NCBI RefSeq assembly: GCF_042477335.2
Contig: NC_091246.1
Coordinates: forward strand, 254,061,501-254,125,500
Direction of reading: 5' to 3'
DNA length: 64,000 nucleotides
Source of the DNA: Ovis canadensis
Lineage: Eukaryota > Chordata > Mammalia > Artiodactyla > Bovidae
Shown: positions 56,325 through 64,000 of the stretch, piece after piece
Position numbering within the stretch: the first letter of the stretch is position 1
Layout: each line of letters begins with the position of its first letter
The notes under the pieces: generated by a model
Seen by the model: only the letters and a program-made list of their open reading frames with translations
Databases searched by the model: none
Told to the model about the DNA's origin: nothing
Position numbers and translations under genes: made by a program

Positions 56325-57074
56325 CTACATCCTGAAGCTCTCGTCATACTCCTGCTTTGTCAGCCACTCGGACTTGTACGTCGACAGGTGAGCCACCACG
56401 GACGCTCCCAGCCAGACGCTAAAGTGCCTGCTGGAGCCCGCAAACACGGAAGCCTTGGTGGGGGCGAAATGGCTGTCGAGCAGCTGGTAGAGACGCGTGG
56501 TGAAGCCAGGGTAGAGGGTGTTGCCCCCGCAGGGCACCACGTGGGAGGCGAGCAGCGGGCACAGGCTGGCCTCGCAGGCCTCGATGGACTCCATGGTGGC
56601 CTGGGAGAGGCTGGGCCCCTGCAGGTCGAACACCTGGGGGCTGAAGAACATCTCGGGGGCCAGCCGCTGCAGGGGGGTCAGCTCCACCGCGGTGCCGTCT
56701 GGCAGGTGGTAGCTGTTGCTCTCGTCGGCGCCGCTCGGCAGGCCCTGATAGAAGTCCAGCTCCTCCCCCAGGTTCTGCGGCACGTAGCATTTATGCATCT
56801 GGGTGCTGGCCACGGTGTCCAGCTGGAACAGGTTGTGGCGATTGTAATCTTCCTTGAAGAGGCTCTTGAAGAGATAGGCCGAGAGGTCCTGGCCCGCGAA
56901 CTCCAGCGTCTTTGTCCCGGGCCGCAGCGGGCGGCCCAGGTGGAAGGGCTGCACGCGGGTCAGGCCACAACCTGAGTCCACCACCACGCCCGTCAGCAGG
57001 CCGGACGAGTACAGCGACATCTCCAGCTGGTCGGCCAGAAGCACAGACGGCACATCCAGCAACTCGAACATGAT
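56325..57074 (-). other. ACTL8: ACTL8 terminal coding exon
   Basis: Holds residues 117-365 and the stop codon. The acceptor AG is at 57075-57076 after a CT-rich tract. The exon is GC-rich, which keeps long antisense frames open (for example 56388-56975 on the plus strand). These antisense frames have no family resemblance and are shadows. Confidence 0.93.
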
Positions 57075-59725
57075 CTGCAGGAGGGGAGCAGACAGAACTC
57101 AGCGCGCCCCCCAGGGCAGTGCCGGCAGAGTGCTCACCCTGGGGGGACTCGGGAAGGGTCCTGGAGGGTCAGAAAAAGCCAGGCTGGCCCTTGGGAGCTG
57201 CTTGACGATGGCCTTTCAGAAGACCGTTCTGGCAGAGGGGCAGGGAGAGCCTCAGCATGTGCGCGCAGGCGCTGAGACGCCTGGCTGTGTGAGCAGCGCG
57301 GCGCAAGCGGGGCAGGTCCAGCGCGGGAGCTGCAGCCGGAGCTATTTGTTTCCCATTTTTTAAACTTTTGGCCGTGCCGGGTCTCTGCCACACAGGCTTG
57401 TCTCTAGCTGCGGAGATCGGGCTGCGCGCCAGCTGCAGGGCGCCTCTCACTGTAGCGGCCTCTCTGCTTGTGGGGCACGGGCTCTCGGGGGCTCGGGCTC
57501 AGTGGTTGCGGCTCCCGGGCTCCAGAGCAGAGGCTCAGTCGCTGCGGGTCACGGGCCTGGCTGCTCCGCGACACATGGGGCCTTCCTGGCCCAGAGATGG
57601 AACCTGAGTCTCCTGCACTGGCAGGCGGATTCTTCGCCACCAAGCCAGCAGGGAGGCCCCTGAACCATTTTTCCATAAGACGGAAGTGATGAGAGAAGAA
57701 AGCCATGCTGCACACAGACCACTGCCTCCTGAAAGGAGGGGCAGCAGGAAGGGAAGGCGGGGGAGACACGCTAACCTCCTGACACGTGAAGTCCGTTTTT
57801 TAAGATAAACACTTTCCAAACACCAAGACAAAGCTGGAATTCTGATCTTTAGAGCTTGGCAAGTCCCCCGGCTGATTTTTCCTCTGCCTGTCACCCCCAC
57901 AGTCTTTACAGAGCACCCCACCCCCTCCTCCCCAACCGCCCAGCCCAGGCTGCATCCCCAGGGCTCTGACACCACAGATGCAGAAAGGCTCCAACGGCCC
58001 AGCTCTGTAGCCCCTGGAGCCTCTGGCCACCGAGCCGCCTTTGCAGGCCTGCAGGCCCACCTTCTCCCCTCAGTGGGAGGGAGCTCCGTCCATTCCTATG
58101 TTCAGAATATTGCCCCTTTACCATCCACTCCCCATACAGAAGCCAAGGTCCTCTTTTTCAAAAAAAAAATCAAATGCAAACCCCACACTCCACTTAAAGC
58201 TCTCCAGGAGCTCCATATTCACTCAGAGCAGAGGCTGGCAAACATTTTCTATAAATGGTTCAGGGTGTCAGATGTAACAAATAAAAATACAAGATACCCA
58301 ATTAAATCTGAATTTCAGATGGACAACAAATAATGCTTCACTATGTCCTAGGACTTCCCTGGCGGCTCAGACGGTAAAGCGTCTGCCTACAACATAGGAG
58401 ACCTGGGTTCGATCCAGGTCAGGGTCAGGAAGATCCTCTGGAGAAGGCAATGGCAGCCCACTCCAGTACTCTTGCCTGGAAAATCCCATGGACGGAGGAG
58501 CCTGGTAGGGTGCGGTTCATGGGGTCGCAAAGACCTGGACGTAACTGAGCAACTTCACTTTGCTTCACTGTTTATCCTATGCAGTGTCTGATACACTGAA
58601 ATATTATTTGCTGTGATGGGAAATTCCAATCTACCGTGTATTTTATCTAGCAGACCCACAACGGTAAGTACTCTTCGGGCTTTACGAGCCACAGTCTCTT
58701 TCCAGCTACTCAGTTCTGGGCTGCAGGGTGAAAGCAGCCGTAGGTGATGTGTAAATGAGCGGGCGTGGGTACGTTTCAATAAATCTTTATTTATAAAGAC
58801 AGATGGTAAGCCACACTTGACCAACTGGCTATAGTTTGCTAACCTTCGGTTCAGAATAAAATCCAACCACATCCCACAGCCTACCAGACCTATGAGATCC
58901 AGCCCCTGGCTCCCTGTTATCACCCTCCCTAGTTTGCTGGGCTCCAGCCTCCCAGAGAAGGCCTCCCTGATCACCATCTTCCAAGGGGCTCCCCTTCTTT
59001 CCCTCAGTCAGTTTCACCCCATTGCATTTTGGTTTTAGAACTGATTACTACCTGGAATTTTGTTAACTTCCTCACCATCAAGCATTCCTCCAGCACATAA
59101 GCTCTTTGAAGACCAGAAGGTTCTCTGTGAACATTTAGGGAGCCCGTGAGCGCCCGGAGCCCCTCCGCACAGCAGCCTGTTCACAGCGCGCTGGCCTGCT
59201 GCCTCCTGCCCTGGGGGCCTCTGTGAGCCCCCCTTGCCTAACGTGAGTGCTGGGCACACACGGGGCAGTCAGTATTCACAGGGTGAATGCCTCAGAGGGC
59301 GGAGCTCCCGCACCCACGCGGGTCTGAACACAGTGTCAGGCCCGCTCCCTGGAGGGGCAGCCCAGAGAAGCCCTTACCTCCAGGGTCTTCTGACGGTCCA
59401 CGGGCTCCTTGAGGGGGCTCTCTGTGACGATCACAGGGAAGTCCCCATGCTCCAGCCGGTGCTTCTCCAGGATAAACGACCAGATGTGCTCCACACCCTC
59501 CCAGTTGATGACGCGGCCCCGCTGCACGGGGTAGCTGAAGGTGTCGGGTCGGCAAATGTCAATGCCAAGACTCACGCGCCGCCGAGCGTAGCTGGGGCCC
59601 GGGTTCTCCCGGCAGGGGATGTAGTTCACGACACTGGGCAAGACCAGCTGCGGCTCATTCCAGCCCGACAAGCCAGCCTTCAGAAAGGCAGAGCCGTGGT
59701 CGATGATGATGGTTCTCGCAGACAT
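56325..59725 (-). CDS. ACTL8: ACTL8, actin-like protein 8 (two coding exons)
   Basis: The coding sequence joins 59378-59725 (116 codons) to 56325-57074 (249 codons plus stop), giving 365 residues; remembered human ACTL8 has 366. The protein has an actin fold. The phosphate-1 loop DHGSAFLKAG is near residues 9-18. The residue equivalent to actin's catalytic Gln137 is kept (Gln132). The phosphate-2 loop DSGCG is at 149-153, with Cys where actin has Asp157. The nucleotide-binding GGNTLYPG is at 299-306. The DNase-I-loop region is shortened and diverged, and the C-terminus is SFRM rather than actin's KCF. The start at 59725 follows GCCGCC-like Kozak bases (G at -3) and matches the family N-terminus. 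The phase-0 donor is GAG|GTAAGG; the acceptor is a pyrimidine tract plus TGCAG|ATCATG. ACTL8 is known as a testis-restricted, cancer/testis-type actin-related protein; a role in male germ-cell cytoskeleton is inference, and ATPase activity or polymerisation cannot be judged here. Confidence 0.96.
57335..57660 (-). repeat. CHR-type SINE in the ACTL8 intron
   Basis: An A-rich tail (antisense TTTTTTAAACTTTTGGCCGT) to GCGGATTCTTCGCCACCAAG with the CHR body between. It lies in the same orientation as ACTL8 and well away from both splice sites. Confidence 0.82.
58226..58860 (+). repeat. hAT-Charlie-type element, interrupted
   Basis: Starts GAGGCTGGCAAACATTTTCT and resumes at about 58670 (CTTCGGGCTTTACGAGCCAC, TGTAAATGAGCGGGCGTGGG, CAATAAATCTTTATTTATAA), ending TGGCTATAGTTTGCTAACCT. 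It is the same family as 32021-32243. A second old element (AAATACAAGATACCCAATTA to GTATTTTATCTAGCAGACCC) and a Bov-tA sit inside. Confidence 0.6.
58351..58569 (+). repeat. Bov-tA SINE
   Basis: GACTTCCCTGGCGGCTCAGA head through GTAACTGAGCAACTTCACTT. Confidence 0.93.
58861..59115 (+). repeat. L2 LINE fragment
   Basis: CCTACCAGACCTATGAGATC, AAGGCCTCCCTGATCACCAT, GCACATAAGCTCTTTGAAGA. Confidence 0.6.
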
Positions 59726-59776
59726 GGCGGAGGCAGGGGAGGTCTGCTCACGGGCTCCGCAGGCGAGTCTGGCCAC
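59378..59776 (-). other. ACTL8: ACTL8 exon carrying the start codon
   Basis: Coding part is 59378-59725. Upstream on the minus strand, a pyrimidine-rich tract ending CCACAG at 59777-59782 looks like a splice acceptor. The exon would then begin at 59776 with about 51 bases of 5' UTR, preceded by a non-coding first exon elsewhere, as in human. The frame is also open upstream of the ATG from a GTG, but the ATG at 59725 matches the family N-terminus. The donor GTAAGG lies at 59372-59377. Confidence 0.85.
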
Positions 59777-59782
59777 CTGTGG

Positions 59783-60399
59783 AGGCAGAGGACGGGGCGA
59801 TTATGAGCCACTCTAGGCCGCCACTGGCTTCTCCACCCCACAGTCAAACCTCAGGCTCCCCTGAATTCATCTGCTCCCCTTTCCGGGCCTTTGAGCAAGC
59901 TGCAACCTGCACCCAAACCCCCCTTCCATAAAGGCCACCTTCCAGGCCCCACCTGGACGTCCAGCCGATCCACTTGCCCCCGCTTCCCAACCTTCTCCTC
60001 TTGCACTCGCCACACCTGTCCACACCAACTGGGCATTTCTGCTCCCAGAGGCCCTCTCACAGCCTGCAGACTCCTAAGAAGCTTGTCACACAGGGTGGGC
60101 TTGGCGGACTTTGGCTGCCTGACTGAGGACACGTGGAAGACGAAGCTTCAGCTGCAGGGGCCGCCGCCCTCGATAACAGTGAGACCACAGGAGCAGCGAC
60201 AGGAACAGCGAGGACGACGATGACCGCGGCGACTGCCTCTGCAGCGGACGCTCTCCTGCCTACCTAGCACTGCGAGGCTGAGCTTCAGGTTGAGTGAGGC
60301 AAGACAGTCATGTGTGTCCATCAGAAATGATCAAATATCAACAATTTCAGAGCTTGACCCAACAAACGGTCCCCTTTCATTTTCACCACCGTCTATACC
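59783..60399. other. Unassigned sequence upstream of ACTL8 coding exon 1
   Basis: No TATA box, clear CpG island or exon recognised. Probably intron or promoter-proximal DNA of ACTL8. Confidence 0.4.
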
Positions 60400-60545
60400 A
60401 TTTCACTTTCACCACAATCTATTTGGCAAGTACCCTCATGATACTCATTGACAGGTACGGAAGCTGAGGCATACGGAGATTAAAACCAGGGCCACACAAC
60501 CAATAAAACCAGGGCTGAGACTTAAACCCAAACCAAAATCCAGAG
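60400..60545 (-). repeat. MIR-like fragment
   Basis: GACAGGTACGGAAGCTGAGG, CCAGGGCTGAGACTTAAACC. Confidence 0.5.
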
Positions 60546-60699
60546 AACACGGCGAGCATCGGGCCAGGCCGCTGAGAAGACACAGGGTTGGAGTATGTGC
60601 TGAGCATCTAACAGACTATATACAAGAGGCTGTGAGTGAGGCAGCTAACCAGGATTGCGGTCGGTGTCCGCATCTGTATAGTGAGGGCAATTAAGAAAA

Positions 60700-62110
60700 A
60701 CACACACGTGCTGAGGAGGTAGGCGTGGCCACCAGCTGATTTTCAGACTTGACTATAAAAATAAACTAGCCAAGACTATGCGGTATTGGTGAAAGGATAA
60801 TCACAGAGATCTAAAGGACAGGGTGGAGAGCCCAGAGGTGAACCCACACAGAAAATGTCACCTGACCTTCGACAAGGTGCAGAAACAATGACGTAAGCAA
60901 AGAGAGTCTTTACAGTGAACGGCGGGAACAGCCGCAGATCCCCATGCAGAAAAATCTCGACTCCACATCTCATATTGTGTTCAAAATTAACTCAAAATAG
61001 ATCATAAACCTAAATATCAGACCTAAAACCATACAAGTTTTGAAAGAAAACACAGCAGAAAAATCATTGTGATCTCAAAAGTTTTCTAAGATACAACATT
61101 AATAGCCTGATTCATAGAAGAGCAAATTGAGAGGTTGGGCTTCATCAAACTCAAGAACGTTTGCTCTTCAAAAGAACTAATAAGAGAATAACCCATATAA
61201 AATACAGACTGGGAGACAATAGTTACAAACCACATACCTGATAAAGGACTTTTACCCAAGAAATATAAAGGACTCACAAAGCCCAATAATAGGAAAATAA
61301 CCCAATTTCTTAGAGGGGTGAAAGATTTAAACACCTCACAAAAGACAATATACGAATGGCAGATATACACATGAAACGATGCTCAACGCCATTAGGAAAA
61401 TGAAAGCTGAAAACACGACGATCCCACTGCACCCCTATGAGCATGACCAAAGTCGAAGGTTGACTACACCAAGAGCTGGCAAGGAGGCGGAGGAACCAGA
61501 GCCCTCACGCACACTGTTGGGGAATGCGAGACCATGCTCCCACCTTAGGAAACAGCCTGGCCACTTCTCAGAGAGTTAAATATACATCTACCACACAGCC
61601 GAGTGTTTCTACTCCAAGGATTCACCCAAGGGAAACAAAAGCTTGTTTGTACCAAAAACACATGTACGTGTTTTTAGAAGGTTCACTCATAATCACTCAA
61701 GCGTAGAAACAAGCTACACATCAGCTGGAGAGGCACAGACACACGTCCACCCCAGGGGCTCACACTCGGCAAGAGAAAGGAGCAAGTGACACACACAGTA
61801 ACGTGAGTAATCCTCAAACGCGCCGAGCTCGGTGAGCGGCCAGACCCAGAAGATGCGCGCTGCAGGAGCGCCCGTTCACATGGCGTCTTGGAAGAGGCAA
61901 AAGCACGAAGACAGAACGAACCTGCGGCTCTCAGCAGCCAGAGGTGGAGAAGGGCTGACCCAGGGGGCACGGGGGCCCTGGGGCTGAGGTCCTGTCCTGA
62001 CTGCGGTGGTGGGCGCACACTGCACGTATCTGGCAAAGCTCTCACATCCATACAGTGAAGAGAGTAAAAGTTAAGTAAAAGTTAAGGCGCAAACCCAGTG
62101 GGTGTGGAGA
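60700..62110 (+). repeat. Ancient LINE-1 (L1M-type) ORF2 end and 3' UTR
   Basis: Order follows L1 ORF2: CAGAGGTGAACCCACACAGA, CCTTCGACAAGGTGCAGAAA, AAAATTAACTCAAAATAGAT, TTGGGCTTCATCAAACTC, ACATGAAACGATGCTCAACG, ACACTGTTGGGGAATGCGAG, then a CpG-enriched 3' part. Heavily mutated, no open frame. Confidence 0.78.
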
Positions 62111-62804
62111 CAAATGAAAGATACGTGAAATCTCCTTGCAGAATGCAAAGCGTCACACACTCGGCAGACTCGGTACCAAGGATGCACGTGGGTGTCCAGT
62201 GAGAGAGACACCCCGGGAGCCGCTCAGCCCAAGGCCACACTCTGGAGCCGCCACTCCGCCAGCGGTGCGCCTGCCTCAGCTTCCGAGCAGCCGCGTCGAC
62301 CTGGCGCTCAGAGCAGGGCAGCCACCACCTGGCCCTGGCCAGCAGCCACCTGCTGCCGCCCGCCTTGGGGCCTTCCTCGAATTAGCTCTGACAATAGATG
62401 GGGGAGAGGGAAGAGAAGGAGCGAGACAGAACCAAGGCTCCAGTCTCCTCCCTTGCCTGCTGGGACCCAGAGTGATGGAGAAACAGGCATCTAGATGACT
62501 TCTGGGATGTAGGCTGTACCACCGGCCTCTCTGCACCTCAAGAGCGGGGCAACTGGCAACTGCTTCCTCGCCCCTGGCATCTGGAACCAGGAGATGCAGG
62601 CAGGCTAGTGTCCACTGTGATGGCTGATCGAGTTGCTCACTTAGGGGCCTCCAGGTGGGTGGCCCAGCTGCCCCGGCCTGGGAGCCTGAGGATGGGGAGC
62701 AAGGGGCCACCGTCCCCCTGGATCACGACTGCAGAAGAATCTGGACGGCTCCAAGGAGCCCACCCCCAGGACAAAGATTAAAACGGGCACATTCAAAAGC
62801 ACTT
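62111..62804. other. Unassigned GC-rich sequence
   Basis: No feature recognised. Confidence 0.4.
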
Positions 62805-63735
62805 TCTGAGCCACCTATTGTGTAACACAAACCCTACTGAGCATCATCGATCCAAATCATTCTGATATGGTTCCTACCCCCCTAGAGCTTACACTCTACT
62901 GAGAAAGACTGTTAGCAAGCACCTGATCAAATGTATCACGCCAGGTGGGATTAGCACAATAAAGGAAAAGAAAACCTCGTAAAAGCAACACCAACACGGA
63001 GTATAAGGGGCGCAGAGGCTCGGCGTTATTCTAAACAGGGCCTCCTTTTAAGAGTGACAGCTGAGCAGAGAACTGAATTCAGTGAGAGAACGAGGCATGG
63101 GATTACCTGGGAAATCATTCCAAGCTAAAGGAACAGCAAGTGCAAAGGCCCTGAGGCAAAAACTGCCAGCTGTGATCTAAGAGCACCCCAGAAGCCAGTG
63201 GGCAAGGGGAGGGAGCTGGAGATCTCAGATGGGGCTTTCAGGTGCTGTACTGAGAGCTGAGAGAAGCCACTAAGGGTCTGAACTGGGGAATGAATGTTAT
63301 CTGACTTGAGTTATAAAAAGGACCACGGGGCTGATGTGAAATACAGACCACGAGGGCAAGAGGAGAAGCAGGGGGAAAAGGATGAGAGATGACGGCAGCC
63401 GGCACTAAACTGGTAACTCCCGAGGAGAGGCGCTCACATTCTGGATGTATTTAAGAAAGATGGGTACAATAGAGTGTGAGGCAAGATGAGGACTGAAGAG
63501 CGATGCCGACTTTTACCCCGAGAGCCGGAAGGATGACGTATGCACTCACGCTAAGATGAAGACCACGGGAGGAACAGGCTTCGCACAGGGAGGAAATCGG
63601 GAATTTGACTTTGGACATGACAGAAGTCAGATGCTTCCACACCAAGAGGCGTCCTTAAGGCACCTGCACGAGGATGCCTTAGGGCAGAGTTTACAGGCAC
63701 CTGAGCTGGAGCTGAAACTGAGAATCAGCGGGTGG
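62805..63735 (-). repeat. Long L2 LINE copy
   Basis: Antisense order: CCCTAGAGCTTACACTCTAC, GAATTCAGTGAGAGAACGAG, GGAACAGCAAGTGCAAAGGC, TGGATGTATTTAAGAAAGAT, TTTGACTTTGGACATGACAG. The longest old repeat in the window. The assignment of its far end is less sure. Confidence 0.6.
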
Positions 63736-63737
63736 GT

Positions 63738-63955
63738 GCACGCATGCTAAGTTGCTCAGTCATGTCCGACGCTTTGTGACCCCATGGACCGTAGCCCGCC
63801 AGGCTCCTCTGTCCATGGATTCTCCAGGCGAGAACACTGGGGTGGGTTGACATTTCCTCCTCCAGGGGGTCTTCCCGACCCGGGGATCGAGCCAACGGGT
63901 GTCTCCTGTGTCTCCCGCGTTGGCAGGTGGACGCACCGCCACCAGCGTCGCCTGG
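63738..63955 (-). repeat. Bov-tA SINE
   Basis: AAGTTGCTCAGTCATGTCCG, CCAGGCTCCTCTGTCCATGG, CTTCCCGACCCGGGGATCGA, CGTCGCCTGGGGAGCCC. Confidence 0.92.
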
Positions 63956-64000
63956 GGAGCCCTCGGGAATGGGTGGAGCTGCAGATCCTGGGCATGGCTG

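Larger units (their letters stand above)
57075..59377 (-). other. ACTL8: ACTL8 intron between the coding exons
   Basis: Phase-0 intron of 2303 bases. It contains a CHR-type SINE, an hAT-like transposon interrupted by a Bov-tA SINE, and an L2 fragment, listed separately. 57665-58220 holds nothing I recognise. Confidence 0.85.

Noticed and set aside
56388..56975. 195-codon plus-strand frame antisense to ACTL8
   Set aside because: GC-rich codon usage of the real exon leaves the opposite strand open; no family resemblance.
3180..63955. tRNA genes suggested by B-box-like GGTTCGATCC motifs
   Set aside because: Every instance I saw lies in a Bov-tA or CHR SINE head without a foldable intact cloverleaf.

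Overview
The window is nuclear DNA of a ruminant, most likely a bovid. This follows from 23 tRNA-derived Bov-tA SINE copies, nine segments of the RTE-type LINE BovB, four CHR-type SINEs, and older mammalian repeats (MIR, L2, L1, MaLR-like LTRs, hAT and Tigger transposons). Nothing bacterial or viral in organisation is present (no operons, CRISPR or insertion sequences). Cattle, sheep, goat and buffalo cannot be told apart by eye.

I support one host protein gene: ACTL8 (actin-like 8), on the minus strand. Its coding sequence is in two exons: exon 1 at 59378-59725 and exon 2 at 56325-57074, separated by a phase-0 intron of about 2.3 kb. The 365-codon reading frame is intact, with clean splice sites, a good start context and a poly(A) signal at 55840-55845. 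In human, ACTL8 lies at 1p36.13 between ARHGEF10L and IGSF21, so the rest of the window is probably the intergenic space on both sides. No exon of either neighbour was recognised.

Layout. From 1 to about 8.3 kb there are scattered SINEs, MIRs and LTR-like remnants. From 8.3 to 9.7 kb there is a 28-bp minisatellite followed by a roughly 930-bp CA/CG/TG-rich array with a higher-order repeat. From 10 to 30 kb there are BovB and SINE insertions, an old L1 end, an L2, a MER5A-like element and a nested L1/SINE/BovB cluster, with long unassigned GC-rich stretches. From 30.7 to 32.4 kb there is an AT-rich homeodomain-motif cluster, a GGAT-type array and an L2/hAT mosaic. From 34 to 46 kb there are CA-bearing tandem repeats, a VNTR inside an L2, and internally deleted or truncated BovB copies. 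From 47.0 to 50.4 kb there is a BovB with a 5' inversion and a perfect 15-bp target-site duplication, followed by an opposing BovB copy. From 54.3 to 55.4 kb there is a Tigger transposon hit by a CHR SINE that has itself expanded into a 63-bp minisatellite. ACTL8 follows, then an ancient L1 and an L2.

I found no convincing new biological system. What deserves a second look is repeat biology (twin-priming inversion, SINE-born minisatellite, internally deleted BovB copies, a large inverted repeat), a few non-repeat patches that look like conserved regulatory DNA, and the intact ACTL8. Repeat names rest on remembered family consensus, and ends are approximate unless a target-site duplication is given.
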